From NCBI RefSeq assembly GCF_964063345.1, contig NZ_OZ061318.1:2604001-2668000 (forward strand): a stretch of DNA of 64,000 bases. Direction: 5' to 3'. Both the position numbers and the translations under genes were made by a program. Below are positions 30,813 through 41,247 of the stretch, piece by piece. Each line of letters begins with the position of its first letter. The stretch's first letter is position 1. Below the pieces are notes generated by a model that had not been told where the DNA came from, searched no databases, and saw only the letters and a program-made list of their open reading frames with translations. Origin of the DNA: Pseudomonas lini. GTDB lineage: Bacteria; Pseudomonadota; Gammaproteobacteria; Pseudomonadales; Pseudomonadaceae.

Positions 30813-32495
30813 ATGAACAAGAACAATCGCCATCCTGCAGACGGTAAAAAACCGGTCACCGTTTTCGGCCCGGACTTTCCTTTCGCCTTCGACGACTGGA
30901 TCGAGCACCCGGCCGGGCTGGGCAGTATTCCGGCGCACAATCACGGCGCCGAAGTGGCGATTGTCGGGGCTGGCATTGCAGGCCTGGTGGCCGCCTACGA
31001 ATTGATGAAGCTGGGCCTCAAGCCTGTCGTCTACGAAGCCTCGAAGATGGGCGGCCGGCTGCGCTCCCAGGCCTTCAACGGCGCTGAAGGTATCATCGCC
31101 GAACTCGGCGGTATGCGTTTCCCAGTGTCGTCGACCGCGTTTTATCACTACGTCGACAAGCTCGGCCTGCAGACCAAACCCTTCCCCAACCCGCTGACGC
31201 CTGCGTCGGGCAGCACAGTAATCGATCTGGAAGGCAAAACTCATTACGCACAGAAACTGGCGGATCTTCCTGCACTGTTCCAGGAAGTCGCTGACGCCTG
31301 GGCCGATGCTCTTGAAGCCGGCTCGCAGTTCTCCGATATCCAGCAAGCGATCCGAGACCGCGATGTGCCGCGTCTCAAGGAACTGTGGAACACTCTGGTG
31401 CCGCTGTGGGACGACCGCACGTTCTATGATTTCGTCGCCACCTCCGAAGCCTTCGCCAAGCTCTCGTTCCATCATCGCGAAGTGTTCGGCCAGGTCGGTT
31501 TCGGCACCGGTGGCTGGGACTCGGACTTCCCCAACTCGATGCTCGAAATCTTCCGCGTGGTGATGACCAACTGCGACGATCACCAGCATCTGGTGGTCGG
31601 CGGCGTGGAACAAGTGCCGCTGGGCATCTGGCGCCATGTGCCGGAGCGTTGCGTGCATTGGCCTGAAGGCACCAGTCTCAGTTCGCTGCACAGCGGCGCG
31701 CCGCGCTCCGGCGTGAAAAAAATTGCCCATGCACCGAACGGGCGTTTTACCGTCACCGACAACTATGGCGACACCCGCGAGTACGCAGCAGTACTGACCA
31801 CCTGCCAGAGCTGGCTACTGACCACCCAGATCGAATGCGACGAAAGCCTGTTCTCGCAAAAGATGTGGATGGCCCTGGACCGCACCCGCTACATGCAATC
31901 GTCGAAGACTTTCGTGATGGTCGATCGCCCATTCTGGAAGGACAAGGACCCGGAAACCGGCCGCGACCTGATGAGCATGACCCTCACCGATCGCCTGACT
32001 CGCGGCACTTACCTTTTCGACAACGGCGACGACAAACCAGGAGTGATTTGCCTGTCGTACTCGTGGATGAGCGACGCGCTGAAAATGCTCCCGCACCCGG
32101 TGGAAAAACGCGTGAAGCTGGCACTGGACGCGTTGAAGAAGATCTACCCGAAAGTCGACATCGCCGCGCGGATCATCGGCGATCCGATCACCGTGTCGTG
32201 GGAAGCCGACCCGCATTTCCTCGGGGCCTTCAAAGGTGCGCTGCCCGGCCACTACCGCTACAACCAGCGCATGTACGCGCACTTCATGCAGGACGAGATG
32301 CCGGCCGAGCAGCGCGGGATTTTCATCGCCGGCGATGACGTTTCGTGGACGCCGGCCTGGGTCGAAGGCGCGGTGCAGACGTCGCTTAACGCGGTGTGGG
32401 GGATCATGAAACACTTCGGCGGTGAAACTCACGCCGAAAACCCGGGTCCAGGAGATGTGTTCAACGAGATCGGGCCGATCGCCCTGCCCGAGTAA
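30813..32495 (+). CDS. davB: L-lysine 2-monooxygenase DavB (flavin amine oxidase family)
   Basis: FAD enzyme that oxidatively decarboxylates L-lysine to 5-aminopentanamide with O2, the first step of the aminovalerate route. 560 residues, the length of the P. putida enzyme. Dinucleotide-binding motif GAGIAG at 52-57 followed by VVYEASKMGGRLRSQ, the amine-oxidase second motif, and a C-terminal FAD loop IFIAGDDVSWTPAWVEGAVQ. The family also includes tryptophan 2-monooxygenases, but the next gene, the matching amidase davA, fixes the assignment. Probably regulated by the AsnC-type protein upstream. Confidence 0.92.
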   Translation: MNKNNRHPADGKKPVTVFGPDFPFAFDDWIEHPAGLGSIPAHNHGAEVAIVGAGIAGLVAAYELMKLGLKPVVYEASKMGGRLRSQAFNGAEGIIAELGGMRFPVSSTAFYHYVDKLGLQTKPFPNPLTPASGSTVIDLEGKTHYAQKLADLPALFQEVADAWADALEAGSQFSDIQQAIRDRDVPRLKELWNTLVPLWDDRTFYDFVATSEAFAKLSFHHREVFGQVGFGTGGWDSDFPNSMLEIFRVVMTNCDDHQHLVVGGVEQVPLGIWRHVPERCVHWPEGTSLSSLHSGAPRSGVKKIAHAPNGRFTVTDNYGDTREYAAVLTTCQSWLLTTQIECDESLFSQKMWMALDRTRYMQSSKTFVMVDRPFWKDKDPETGRDLMSMTLTDRLTRGTYLFDNGDDKPGVICLSYSWMSDALKMLPHPVEKRVKLALDALKKIYPKVDIAARIIGDPITVSWEADPHFLGAFKGALPGHYRYNQRMYAHFMQDEMPAEQRGIFIAGDDVSWTPAWVEGAVQTSLNAVWGIMKHFGGETHAENPGPGDVFNEIGPIALPE

Positions 32496-32507
32496 GAGGA
32501 ATCCGAA

Positions 32508-33302
32508 ATGCGCGTAGCCCTTTACCAATGCCCACCGCTGCCCCTGGACGTCGCAGGTAATCTGCAACGCCTGCATCAACTGGCGCTGGAGGCCAAGGGT
32601 GCGGACTTACTGGTGCTGCCGGAGATGTTCCTGACCGGCTACAACATCGGCACCGATGCGGTCAGCGTGCTGGCGGAGGTGCACAACGGTGAATCGGCGC
32701 AGCAAATCGCGCGCATTGCCAAGGCGACGGGAATCGCCATTTTGTATGGCTACCCGGAGCGCACCGAAGACGGGCAGATCTACAACGCCGTGCAGTTGAT
32801 CGACGCCAATGGCGAGCGGTTGTGCAACTACCGCAAGACTCACTTGTTCGGCGACCTCGATCACTCGATGTTCAGCCCTGGGCCGGATGAGTTTCCGCTG
32901 GTTGAACTCAACGGCTGGAAGCTTGGCTTTTTGATCTGCTACGACCTGGAGTTCCCGGAAAACGCCCGCCGCCTGGCATTGGCCGGCGCCGAGCTGATTC
33001 TGGTGCCGACGGCGAACATGATTCCGTACGACTTCATCGCCGACGTCACCGTCCGCGCACGGGCCTTCGAAAACCAGTGTTATGTGGCTTACGCCAACTA
33101 TTGCGGGCACGAAGGCGAGATCCAGTATTGCGGCCAAAGCAGCATCGCCGCGCCGGATGGCAGCCGCATCGCCCAGGCCGGACTTGATGAAGCGCTGATT
33201 GTCGGTGAACTGGATCGTCAGCTGATGATCGATTCCCGCGCCGCCAATCGCTACTTCCTCGATCGCCGTCCCGAGCTATACGGCGAGCTGAACAAGCCCT
33301 AA
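32508..33302 (+). CDS. davA: 5-aminopentanamidase DavA (nitrilase superfamily)
   Basis: Hydrolyses 5-aminopentanamide, the DavB product, to 5-aminovalerate and ammonia. 264 residues of the carbon-nitrogen hydrolase fold with the catalytic triad Glu39 (VLPEMFLTG), Lys110 (NYRKTHLF) and Cys144 (FLICYDLEFPE). It starts 12 bp after davB with GAGGAA as ribosome site, so it is co-transcribed. Confidence 0.94.
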   Translation: MRVALYQCPPLPLDVAGNLQRLHQLALEAKGADLLVLPEMFLTGYNIGTDAVSVLAEVHNGESAQQIARIAKATGIAILYGYPERTEDGQIYNAVQLIDANGERLCNYRKTHLFGDLDHSMFSPGPDEFPLVELNGWKLGFLICYDLEFPENARRLALAGAELILVPTANMIPYDFIADVTVRARAFENQCYVAYANYCGHEGEIQYCGQSSIAAPDGSRIAQAGLDEALIVGELDRQLMIDSRAANRYFLDRRPELYGELNKP

Positions 33303-33340
33303 TCCGCTAGCATTAGCGCTTCTCTGTTCTGGAAGTGCTC

Positions 33341-35779
33341 ATGCCTGCGCTGAATCACCCTCGCCTCCACACTGAAACCCTCGCCAACGGCCTGCGGGTG
33401 ACGCTGCGTCATGCTCCTGATTTGAAGCGCTGCGGGGCCGCGTTGCGGGTCTCTGCCGGCAGTCACGACGTGCCACTGGCCTGGCCGGGGCTGGCGCACT
33501 TTCTTGAGCATCTGCTGTTCCTGGGTACAGAGCGTTTTCCCGCAGAGCAAGGGCTGATGGCCTACGTACAAGGTCATGGCGGGCAGGTGAATGCGCGAAC
33601 CAGCGAACGTACGACAGATTTCTTTTTCGAGCTGCCGCCTCAGGCGTTTAGGGATGGGCTGGAGCGTCTGTCAGACATGCTCGCTCATCCGCGTATGAAT
33701 CCGGACGATCAGCGGCGGGAACGGGAAGTGCTGCACGCCGAATTTGTCGCCTGGTCGCGGGATGCGTCGGCCCAACAGCAGTTTGCGCTGTTCGATGGAC
33801 TCTCGGCGGCTCATCCGTTGCGGGCGTTTCATGCGGGAAACCGTTACAGCCTGCCGGTGCCGCAGCCCGAATTTCAGCAAGCGTTGAAGGATTTCTATCA
33901 GCAGTTTTATCAGACCGGACAGATGACGCTGAGCCTGGTCGGGCCACAGGGTCTCGATGAATTGAAGGGGATGGCTCAAGCGTTTGCCGCTGCTATTACC
34001 CCCGGCGAAAAAGTCTCTCAGACAAATCCCACCCTGTTGATGGATTCTTCAGACAATAGTTATCAACAGGCTGGAGAACGTCGGCTGGATCTGCTGTTCG
34101 CCTTCGAAGCGCTGCCCGACTCATCGCTCGAAGCGCTGGCGTTCCTGTGCCACTGGCTGAACGCCGAAAAACCCGGTGGCCTTTCGGCGCAGCTGCGAGA
34201 GCATGGGCTGGCGGACAATCTGAAAGCCGCGCCGCTCTATCACTACGCTGGCCAAGCCTTGCTGCACATCGAATTCACCCGGCCCGCCAACACTACGCAA
34301 CCGGACAACGTGATCCGCGAACGGCTTCTGGATTGGCTGGGCTTTTTTGCCTCTCATCAGGATTGGGCCGAATTGCGCGAAGAATATGCGGCTCTGCTGC
34401 AGCGCCAACAGCAAGTCAGCAGCGCCTTGAAACTGGCCCGACGAGACAGCGAACAGCTTGAATCCGGGTTATCGGAACAGGGCGTTGTCGCCCTCAAGGC
34501 AATTCTCAAACAAATCGGCGCTGTGGATAACTTCACCGGCCAGTGGCAACTGCCGACCCCTAACCCGTTTTTGCGCGCCGAGACTCCAGCCTCGAATACC
34601 GGATTGATTCGCGGCCAGACCAGCGCTCATCGCGGCCTGCGGACTTTTGCCCAGGATCGCTCACGCAGTCGCCGCGAACGATCGCCGATGCAGTTCAGTC
34701 AGGCATTGCCGGATAACACGGATGAAGGTGCGGTTTATCTGCGCTGGCACCTGGAGTTCGCACCTCACAGCCGCCTTCAGTCGAATCTGGAAAACTGCCT
34801 GCGGATGCTGCGCGAAGATGCACGTCAGGCCGGTGTCGACTTTTCCTTCAGCGTTTCGGGCAATGAATGGCTGCTGAAAATGACGGGCCTGCAGGAACCG
34901 ATGCCGACTGTCCTAGAACATGCGCTGAAAGAACTGACAAAACCTGATGCCGATTTCTCACAGGAAGAGCCGGCGGCCGTTGCATTGATGCCGATTCGAC
35001 AATTGCTCAAGGCACTGCCCGATCTATGCCTTGAGCACACCGTAATCTCAAATGACCTGCAGCAACTCTGGTCGAGCGCACGCTGGGATGGCCTGGCGAC
35101 AGGCCTGTCTGCCCAGACACAAGCGGCGATGGGGCTTGCCTTGAGTCGTATTCCCGGCACTGCGGACAGTCAACTGACGCAGCCTCCGTCGATTCGCTCG
35201 CAGCATCTGTGGAACTCCGTCGCCACCGAATCCAGCGAACATGCGCTGTTACTCTTTTGTCCGACGGCAACCCATGACATCGCCGATGAAGCCGCCTGGC
35301 GATTGCTCGCGCACGTGTGCCAGACGCCGTTCTACCAGCGCCTGCGGGTGGAGCTGCAACTTGGGTATGTCGTTTTCAGCGGACTACGCCAGATAAACGG
35401 TCAGACCGGGCTGCTGTTTGGCGTGCAATCACCGAGCGTCGCGCCTCTGGATTTGCTGGAACACATCGAACAGTTCCTCAGCGAATTGGAAGGGATGATC
35501 GAAAGCATCGATGACACGACCTTCATCGCTCAGCGCCAAGCCCTGGCCGATCAATTCGACAGCACCGCCCTGCCCAACGCCCAGGCCGCCGAGCTGCTCT
35601 GGCAAGGCAAACTGGCCGGCCACTCGTCGGATTACCTGAAACATCTGCCTCAGGCGATTCTGATGATCGACCGTGAAGCCTTGCTGGCGGCGGCACAACG
35701 ACTGAATCGGGCCGACGGTGGATGGCGCTGTCTGGCCAACGGACCGTGCCCCACTACGCTTTGGCAAGTGGCAAAATGA
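33341..35779 (+). CDS. pqqF: PQQ biosynthesis metalloprotease PqqF (M16 family)
   Basis: Insulinase-family protease that cleaves the cross-linked PqqA peptide (with a partner in some species) during PQQ synthesis. 812 residues from the ATG at 33341 (GGAAG five bases before); a GTG two codons upstream is less likely. Inverted zinc motif HFLEH with H53, E56 and H57, and the M16 block EREVLHAEF downstream. The second half is a degenerate inactive M16 repeat. First gene of the pqqFABCDE cluster, 38 bp after davA. Confidence 0.92.
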   Translation: MPALNHPRLHTETLANGLRVTLRHAPDLKRCGAALRVSAGSHDVPLAWPGLAHFLEHLLFLGTERFPAEQGLMAYVQGHGGQVNARTSERTTDFFFELPPQAFRDGLERLSDMLAHPRMNPDDQRREREVLHAEFVAWSRDASAQQQFALFDGLSAAHPLRAFHAGNRYSLPVPQPEFQQALKDFYQQFYQTGQMTLSLVGPQGLDELKGMAQAFAAAITPGEKVSQTNPTLLMDSSDNSYQQAGERRLDLLFAFEALPDSSLEALAFLCHWLNAEKPGGLSAQLREHGLADNLKAAPLYHYAGQALLHIEFTRPANTTQPDNVIRERLLDWLGFFASHQDWAELREEYAALLQRQQQVSSALKLARRDSEQLESGLSEQGVVALKAILKQIGAVDNFTGQWQLPTPNPFLRAETPASNTGLIRGQTSAHRGLRTFAQDRSRSRRERSPMQFSQALPDNTDEGAVYLRWHLEFAPHSRLQSNLENCLRMLREDARQAGVDFSFSVSGNEWLLKMTGLQEPMPTVLEHALKELTKPDADFSQEEPAAVALMPIRQLLKALPDLCLEHTVISNDLQQLWSSARWDGLATGLSAQTQAAMGLALSRIPGTADSQLTQPPSIRSQHLWNSVATESSEHALLLFCPTATHDIADEAAWRLLAHVCQTPFYQRLRVELQLGYVVFSGLRQINGQTGLLFGVQSPSVAPLDLLEHIEQFLSELEGMIESIDDTTFIAQRQALADQFDSTALPNAQAAELLWQGKLAGHSSDYLKHLPQAILMIDREALLAAAQRLNRADGGWRCLANGPCPTTLWQVAK

Positions 35780-35870
35780 TCATTACCGGTGCTGCAATTA
35801 GCTTTCTCAAAGATTCGTGGCCAATCGCTCTGTAATTTTGAGTAACATAGCCGCCTAACTATCTGAACAT

Positions 35871-35921
35871 CTCCAGCTGGAGGTGGACTATATGTATAGG
35901 TCTCGACTGTCCCATCCACCT
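35871..35921 (+). promoter_or_regulatory. pqqA leader with alternative base-pairing elements
   Basis: A 12-bp palindrome CTCCAGCTGGAG (35871-35882) overlaps AGGTGGA (35881-35887), which can instead pair with TCCACCT (35915-35921) just before the pqqA ribosome site (AAGGAG). The rest of the 156-bp pqqF-pqqA gap presumably carries a pqqA promoter. Confidence 0.35.
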
Positions 35922-35935
35922 GAAGGAGCGCTTCT

Positions 35936-36010
35936 ATGTCCTGGTCCAAACCTGCTTACACCGACCTGCGTATCGGCTTCGAAGTCACCATGTACTTCGC
36001 AAGCCGCTAA
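35936..36010 (+). CDS. pqqA: PQQ precursor peptide PqqA
   Basis: 24-residue ribosomally made substrate from which PQQ is built. The sequence ends FEVTMYFASR, with Glu16 and Tyr20, the two residues cross-linked by PqqE, in the exact expected positions (E-x3-Y). ATG at 35936 with AAGGAG eight bases upstream and TAA at 36008. Followed by a terminator-like hairpin, which would allow more pqqA than pqqB-E mRNA. Confidence 0.97.
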   Translation: MSWSKPAYTDLRIGFEVTMYFASR

Positions 36011-36040
36011 GCTCTGCCGTCTGGTAGAGAATGCAGTGCT

Positions 36041-36070
36041 ACGCCTCGGCTCGCCGGGGCGTTTTTATTT
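36041..36070 (+). terminator. Terminator/attenuator between pqqA and pqqB
   Basis: ACGCCTCGG (36041-36049) and CCGGGGCGT (36054-36062) form a 9-bp stem with one G-T pair and a CTCG loop, followed by TTTTTATTTT. It lies inside the operon, 30 bp after pqqA, so read-through must supply pqqBCDE. Confidence 0.85.
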
Positions 36071-36094
36071 TCAGCTTTCAATGATGGAGCGGCC

Positions 36095-37006
36095 ATGTTT
36101 GTCCAGATTCTAGGTTCCGCCGCCGGCGGCGGTTTCCCCCAGTGGAACTGCAACTGCGTGAACTGCGCAGGTTTTCGCGACGGCAGCCTGCGGGCCGAGG
36201 CGCGCACCCAGTCGTCCATCGCGATTTCCGATGACGGCGTGAACTGGGTGCTGTGCAATGCTTCGCCGGACATCCGCGCCCAGCTCCAGAACTTCGCGCC
36301 GATGCAGCCAGGTCGCGCGCTGCGTGACACCGGCATCAGCGCAATCATCCTGATGGACAGCCAGATCGATCACACGACTGGCCTGCTCAGTCTGCGCGAA
36401 GGCTGCCCGCATCAGGTCTGGTGCACCGACATGGTCCACGAAGACCTGAGCACCGGTTTCCCGCTGTTCACCATGCTGACTCACTGGAACGGCGGGTTGA
36501 ACTGGAACCGCATAGAACTCGATCAGAGCTTCACCGTCCCGGCCTGCCCGAACCTGCGCTTCACCCCGCTGCCCCTGCGTAGCGCCGCCCCACCGTACTC
36601 GCCGCATCGCTTCGACCCGCATCCGGGCGACAACATCGGTCTGATCGTCGAAGACCTGGGCACCGGCGGCAAACTGTTCTATGCACCGGGCCTGGGCAAG
36701 GTCGACGCTGCGCTGATGAAGATCATGGCCAGCAGCGATTGCCTGTTGGTGGATGGCACGATGTGGGACGACGACGAAATGCAACGCCGCGGTGTGGGCA
36801 CGCGCACTGGCCGGGAGATGGGCCACTTGGCGCAGAACGGCCCCGGCGGCATGCTCGAAGTGCTGGAGCAACTGCCCAAGCAGCGCAAAGTGCTTATCCA
36901 CATCAACAACACCAACCCGATTCTCGACGAGGATTCGCCGGAGCGTGCGGAGTTGGTTCGGCGCGAGGTTGAAGTGGCGTATGACGGCATGAGTATTGTG
37001 TTGTAG
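36095..37006 (+). CDS. pqqB: PQQ biosynthesis protein PqqB (metallo-beta-lactamase fold)
   Basis: 303 residues. Beta-lactamase-fold protein reported to act as an iron-dependent hydroxylase on the PqqA-derived di-amino acid. N-terminal block [20 protein letters not shown], with clustered cysteines typical of Pqq[17 protein letters not shown] carries the altered metal motif. The C-terminus contains [20 protein letters not shown]. First gene after the pqqA attenuator. Confidence 0.96.
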   Translation: MFVQILGSAAGGGFPQWNCNCVNCAGFRDGSLRAEARTQSSIAISDDGVNWVLCNASPDIRAQLQNFAPMQPGRALRDTGISAIILMDSQIDHTTGLLSLREGCPHQVWCTDMVHEDLSTGFPLFTMLTHWNGGLNWNRIELDQSFTVPACPNLRFTPLPLRSAAPPYSPHRFDPHPGDNIGLIVEDLGTGGKLFYAPGLGKVDAALMKIMASSDCLLVDGTMWDDDEMQRRGVGTRTGREMGHLAQNGPGGMLEVLEQLPKQRKVLIHINNTNPILDEDSPERAELVRREVEVAYDGMSIVL

Positions 37007-37018
37007 CGGATGACCCCA

Positions 37019-37088
37019 TCGCGGGCAAGCCACGCTCCTACAGAGATAGCGCTATCCCCTGTAGGAGCGTGGCTTGCCCGCGAAGGCG
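37019..37088. repeat. Paired REP element inside the pqq operon
   Basis: Inverted copies of the TGTAGGAGCGTGGCTTGCCC form, separated by a short centre, fill the 129-bp gap between pqqB and pqqC. It would fold as a strong stem in the operon mRNA. Confidence 0.9.
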
Positions 37089-37135
37089 TCAGACCAGACA
37101 CCAAAGAATCCACCGGTTGTTCCCGGAGAACCGCA

Positions 37136-37888
37136 ATGACTGACACCGCAATGTCCCCCGCCGAATTCGAAGCGGCCCTGCGCGCCAAGGGCGCCTACTA
37201 CCATATCTATCACCCGTATCACGTGGCGATGTATGAAGGCCGGGCAACCCGCGAGCAGATTCAGGGTTGGGTCGCCAATCGCTTTTATTATCAGGTGAGC
37301 ATCCCGCTCAAGGACGCCGCTATCCTGGCCAACTGCCCGGACCGCGAGATTCGTCGCGAATGGATTCAGCGCCTGCTGGACCATGACGGCGCCCCCGGAG
37401 AAGAGGGCGGCATCGAAGCATGGCTGCGTCTCGGACAAGCGGTCGGCCTCGACCCGGATCAACTGCGTTCTCAGGAATTGGTGCTGCCTGGCGTGCGGTT
37501 CGCCGTGGATGCCTACGTCAACTTCGCCCGCCGGGGCCGTTGGCAAGAAGCCGCCAGCAGTTCGCTGACCGAGTTGTTCGCGCCGCAAATCCACCAATCA
37601 CGCCTCGACAGTTGGCCGCAGCATTACCCGTGGATCGACCCGGCCGGTTACGAATATTTCCGCACGCGTCTGGGCCAAGCGCGCCGGGATGTGGAGCATG
37701 GTCTGGCGATCACTTTGCAGCATTACACTACGCGGGATGGCCAGGAGCGCATGCTGGAAATTCTCCAGTTCAAACTGGACATTCTTTGGAGCATGCTCGA
37801 TGCCATGAGCATGGCCTACGAACTGAACCGCCCGCCCTACCACAGCGTGACCGAACAGCAGGTCTGGCATAAAGGGATCACCGTATGA
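37136..37888 (+). CDS. pqqC: Pyrroloquinoline-quinone synthase PqqC
   Basis: Cofactor-free oxidase for the last ring closure and eight-electron oxidation giving PQQ. 250 residues from the ATG at 37136 with CGGAG upstream; the frame extends upstream through the REP pair, but that part is not PqqC-like. Family features are the helical-bundle segments [39 protein letters not shown] and RLLDHDG. The ATGA stop overlaps pqqD. Confidence 0.97.
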   Translation: MTDTAMSPAEFEAALRAKGAYYHIYHPYHVAMYEGRATREQIQGWVANRFYYQVSIPLKDAAILANCPDREIRREWIQRLLDHDGAPGEEGGIEAWLRLGQAVGLDPDQLRSQELVLPGVRFAVDAYVNFARRGRWQEAASSSLTELFAPQIHQSRLDSWPQHYPWIDPAGYEYFRTRLGQARRDVEHGLAITLQHYTTRDGQERMLEILQFKLDILWSMLDAMSMAYELNRPPYHSVTEQQVWHKGITV

Positions 37889-38160
37889 GTTTCGATCGCA
37901 GCAAAACCCCGACATGGCGCACCGGCTATCGCTTCCAGTACGAACCGGCGCAAAAAGGCCATGTGCTGCTCTACCCGGAAGGCATGATCAAACTCAACGA
38001 CAGCGCTGCGCTGATTGGCGGTTTGATTGATGGTCAGCGCGATGTCGCGGCGATCATCGCCGAACTGGGCGCGCAGTTTCCCGACGTGCCTGAGCTCGGT
38101 GATGACATCGAGCAGTTCATGGAGGTTGCCCGTGCTCAGCACTGGATCGAACTTGCCTGA
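37885..38160 (+). CDS. pqqD: PqqA-binding chaperone PqqD
   Basis: 91-residue winged-helix peptide chaperone (RRE prototype) that binds PqqA and presents it to PqqE. Contains [26 protein letters not shown] and the acidic C-terminal helix [16 protein letters not shown]. Overlaps pqqC by four bases, and its end overlaps the pqqE start, matching the tight functional link to both. Confidence 0.96.
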   Translation: MSFDRSKTPTWRTGYRFQYEPAQKGHVLLYPEGMIKLNDSAALIGGLIDGQRDVAAIIAELGAQFPDVPELGDDIEQFMEVARAQHWIELA

Positions 38161-39307
38161 TTCCGTGTCAGACAAGTTACCGCCCAAGCCTGAAATCGGC
38201 CTCCCACTGTGGTTGCTGGCCGAGCTGACCTATCGCTGCCCGCTGCAATGTCCATATTGCTCCAACCCGCTGGATTTCGCCGAACAAGGCAAAGAACTGA
38301 CCACCGAGCAGTGGATCAAGGTATTCCGCGAAGCGCGGGAGATGGGCGCGGCGCAGCTGGGTTTTTCCGGCGGTGAGCCGCTGGTGCGCCAAGACCTCAC
38401 CGAACTGATCGCCGAGGCGCGCAAACTGGGCTTCTATACCAACCTGATCACTTCCGGCATCGGCCTCACCGAGCAGAAAATCAGCGACTTCAAGAAGGCT
38501 GGCCTGGACCACATCCAGATCAGTTTCCAGGCCAGCGACGAGCAAGTGAATAATCTGCTGGCCGGCTCAAAAAAGGCCTTCGCGCAAAAGCTCGAAATGG
38601 CTCGCGCGGTGAAGGCTCACGGCTACCCGATGGTGCTGAACTTCGTCACCCATCGGCACAACATCGACAAGATCGACCGGATCATCGAGCTGTGCATCGC
38701 CCTTGAAGCGGACTTCGTCGAACTCGCGACGTGCCAGTTCTACGGCTGGGCCCAGCTCAATCGGGTTGGCCTGTTGCCGACCAAAGAACAATTGGTTCGC
38801 GCCGAACGCATCACCAACGAATACCGCGCAAAACTTGCAGCCGAAGGGCATCCGTGCAAGCTGATTTTCGTTACGCCGGACTATTACGAAGAACGCCCGA
38901 AAGCCTGTATGAATGGCTGGGGCAGTATTTTTCTGACGGTCACACCGGACGGAACTGCCTTGCCCTGTCATGGTGCCCGACAGATGCCAGTGCAATTCCC
39001 TAACGTGCGCGACCACAGCATGCAGCACATCTGGTACGACTCGTTCGGTTTCAACCGCTTTCGCGGTTACGACTGGATGCCCGAGCCGTGCCGTTCCTGC
39101 GACGAGAAAGAAAAGGACTTCGGCGGCTGCCGCTGTCAGGCGTTCATGCTCACGGGTGATGCGAGCAACGCCGACCCGGTGTGCAGCAAGTCGGAACATC
39201 ACGGCGTGATTCTCAAGGCCCGCGAAGAAGCCGAACACGCGACCCAAACCATCGAACAACTGGCCTTCCGCAATGAACGAAACTCACGCCTCATCGCTAA
39301 AAGCTGA
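38132..39307 (+). CDS. pqqE: PqqA peptide cyclase PqqE (radical SAM)
   Basis: Forms the Glu-Tyr carbon-carbon cross-link in PqqA. 391 residues from a GTG at 38132, chosen because GGAGG sits six bases upstream; it overlaps pqqD by 29 nt. Radical-SAM cluster cysteines C36, C40 and C43 (CPLQCPYC). The C-terminal SPASM cysteines lie in CMNGWGS, CHGAR and [16 protein letters not shown] for the auxiliary clusters. TTG/GTG codons a little downstream are possible alternative starts. Confidence 0.95.
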   Translation: MLSTGSNLPDSVSDKLPPKPEIGLPLWLLAELTYRCPLQCPYCSNPLDFAEQGKELTTEQWIKVFREAREMGAAQLGFSGGEPLVRQDLTELIAEARKLGFYTNLITSGIGLTEQKISDFKKAGLDHIQISFQASDEQVNNLLAGSKKAFAQKLEMARAVKAHGYPMVLNFVTHRHNIDKIDRIIELCIALEADFVELATCQFYGWAQLNRVGLLPTKEQLVRAERITNEYRAKLAAEGHPCKLIFVTPDYYEERPKACMNGWGSIFLTVTPDGTALPCHGARQMPVQFPNVRDHSMQHIWYDSFGFNRFRGYDWMPEPCRSCDEKEKDFGGCRCQAFMLTGDASNADPVCSKSEHHGVILKAREEAEHATQTIEQLAFRNERNSRLIAKS

Positions 39308-41105
39308 ACCCTTAAGCGCCGCCAAGGCTGTCGCGGCCGGCATCGACTTCGCCGAGTTGCAAATCGGCAAGCATGGCCTGTTCTGGAACGAATACCGCCC
39401 CGAGGACGCCGCCTGCCGGATCTGGCAGTGGCGCGACGGCCAGGCTCATTGCCTGACGCCGCCCACCTTCAGTGTGCGCAGCCGGGTGTACGAATATGGC
39501 GGCGGCGCGTTTTGTCTGACCGATGACGGGCTTGTTTTCGTCAACGAGGCCGATCAGCAGTTGTATCGGCAATCGCTGACGGGGGAGGCGCCAGAGGTGC
39601 TGACTTCAAGTGAATGCCGCTACGGCGATTTGCACTTCGCCAACGGGCAAGTGCTGGCGGTAGAAGAGAACCGCGATCGACATCGCCTGGTGGCTATCGA
39701 TCTGGCTGGCGGCCAACGTCATCTGCTGGCCGAAGGTGCCGATTTCTACGCTGCACCGACCGTGAGTCCTGACGGTCAGCGTCTGGCCTGGATCGAATGG
39801 AACCGTCCGGATCAGCCCTGGACCGCCACTCGCCTGATGGTTGCCGAACGCCAGAGCGATCGCTGTTTTGCGCAGCCGCACTGTGTGGCAGGCGATGGCG
39901 CTCAGGAGTCACTGCAACAGCCTCGATTCGATGACAGCGGCCGTCTGTTTTGTCTGACGGATCGCGGCGGCTTCTGGCAGCCGTGGATGGAGTCGAGCGA
40001 CGGTCTGAGCCCACTCCCAAGCGCTGCCGCCGACCATGGACCGGCGCCTTGGCAACTGGGTGGTTGCACCTGGTTGCCGTTGGGCGAAGACACTTATCTG
40101 GCGAGTTGGACCGAAGGTGGTTTTGGTCGAATGGGGCTTTGCCATGGCAATGGCTCCTGTGACGATTTCACGGGCGACTACAGCCGCTTCCGCCATCTCG
40201 CACAGGATGAACAGTTCATCTACTGCATCGCCGCTTCGCCGGTCAGTTCGTCGGCAATCATTGCCATCGACCGTGAAACACGCCAGGTCAACGTTCTGGC
40301 CGGCGGTATCGCACCGCTGCCCGCCGAACAAATCAGCCGCCCGCAAACCCTGCGCTATCCGAGCGGTTCAGGCGAGGCCCACGGTTTCTTCTACCCGGCG
40401 ATGACCGGTGACACGAAAGCGCCGTTGGTGGTGTTCATTCACGGCGGCCCGACTTCGGCCTGCTACCCGATGTTCGACCCGCGAATCCAGTATTGGGCGC
40501 AGCGCGGCTTCGCCGTGGCCGACCTCAACTACCGAGGCAGCAGCGGCTATGGCCGCGCTTATCGCCAGGCGCTGCATTTGAGTTGGGGCGATGTGGATGT
40601 GGAAGATGCCTGTGCGGCGGTGGCCTACCTCGCCGATCGGGGGCTGATCGACGGCAACAAGGCGTTTATCCGTGGAGGCAGCGCCGGTGGCTACACCACG
40701 TTGTGCGCACTGGCCTTTCACAAGGTCTTTCGTGCGGGCGCCAGCCTGTATGGCGTCAGCGATCCCGTTGCGCTGGGCCGCACCACCCACAAGTTCGAAG
40801 GCGATTATCTGGATTGGTTGATTGGCGCCCCGGTGCAGGACGCTGAACGCTACGCCGCACGCACGCCATTGCTGCACGCGAACAACATCAGCGTTCCGGT
40901 AATTTTCTTTCAGGGTGAACTGGACGCCGTGGTCGTGCCGCAACAGACCCGCGACATGGTCACTGCGCTACAGGACAACGGGATTCTGGTCGAAGCGCAT
41001 TACTACGCCGACGAACGCCATGGCTTTCGCAAGGCCGGCAATCAGGCCCATGCACTGGAGCAGGAGTGGTTGTTTTATCAAAGGGTGATGGACTTGGCGG
41101 ACTGA
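39273..41105 (+). CDS. S9-family (prolyl oligopeptidase-like) peptidase of the pqq cluster
   Basis: 610 residues: a beta-propeller N-terminal part (about 1-360) and an alpha/beta-hydrolase C-terminal domain. The likely triad is Ser470 ([10 protein letters not shown]), Asp551 (QGELDAVV) and His583 (DERHGFRK). It overlaps the end of pqqE by 35 nt, hence co-translated. Cytosolic; no signal peptide. In other fluorescent pseudomonads this gene (sometimes called pqqM) follows pqqE. Its task in PQQ synthesis is unproven; degradation of peptide intermediates or leader remnants is a reasonable inference. Confidence 0.85.
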   Translation: MNETHASSLKAEPLSAAKAVAAGIDFAELQIGKHGLFWNEYRPEDAACRIWQWRDGQAHCLTPPTFSVRSRVYEYGGGAFCLTDDGLVFVNEADQQLYRQSLTGEAPEVLTSSECRYGDLHFANGQVLAVEENRDRHRLVAIDLAGGQRHLLAEGADFYAAPTVSPDGQRLAWIEWNRPDQPWTATRLMVAERQSDRCFAQPHCVAGDGAQESLQQPRFDDSGRLFCLTDRGGFWQPWMESSDGLSPLPSAAADHGPAPWQLGGCTWLPLGEDTYLASWTEGGFGRMGLCHGNGSCDDFTGDYSRFRHLAQDEQFIYCIAASPVSSSAIIAIDRETRQVNVLAGGIAPLPAEQISRPQTLRYPSGSGEAHGFFYPAMTGDTKAPLVVFIHGGPTSACYPMFDPRIQYWAQRGFAVADLNYRGSSGYGRAYRQALHLSWGDVDVEDACAAVAYLADRGLIDGNKAFIRGGSAGGYTTLCALAFHKVFRAGASLYGVSDPVALGRTTHKFEGDYLDWLIGAPVQDAERYAARTPLLHANNISVPVIFFQGELDAVVVPQQTRDMVTALQDNGILVEAHYYADERHGFRKAGNQAHALEQEWLFYQRVMDLAD

Positions 41106-41140
41106 AGTCTGCGCTCAGTGCAGCTATTTGCGGCGGCCCA

Positions 41141-41227
41141 TTCGCGAGCAAGCTTGCTCCCACATTCGACCGAGTTCTTTCAGGAAGAATGCGATTAATG
41201 TGGGAGCGGGCTTGCTCGCGAAAGCGG
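41141..41227. repeat. Paired REP element after the pqq cluster
   Basis: Inverted REP copies of the variant form with GCTTGCTCGCG or GCTTGCTCCCAC, separated by about 35 bp. Located between the convergent S9 peptidase and the Pmp3-family gene. Confidence 0.88.
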
Positions 41228-41247
41228 TCTATCTGACGCAGCGAATG

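Noticed and set aside
35883..36113. 76-codon frame overlapping pqqA
   Set aside because: Different frame from the unmistakable pqqA peptide and no ribosome site.
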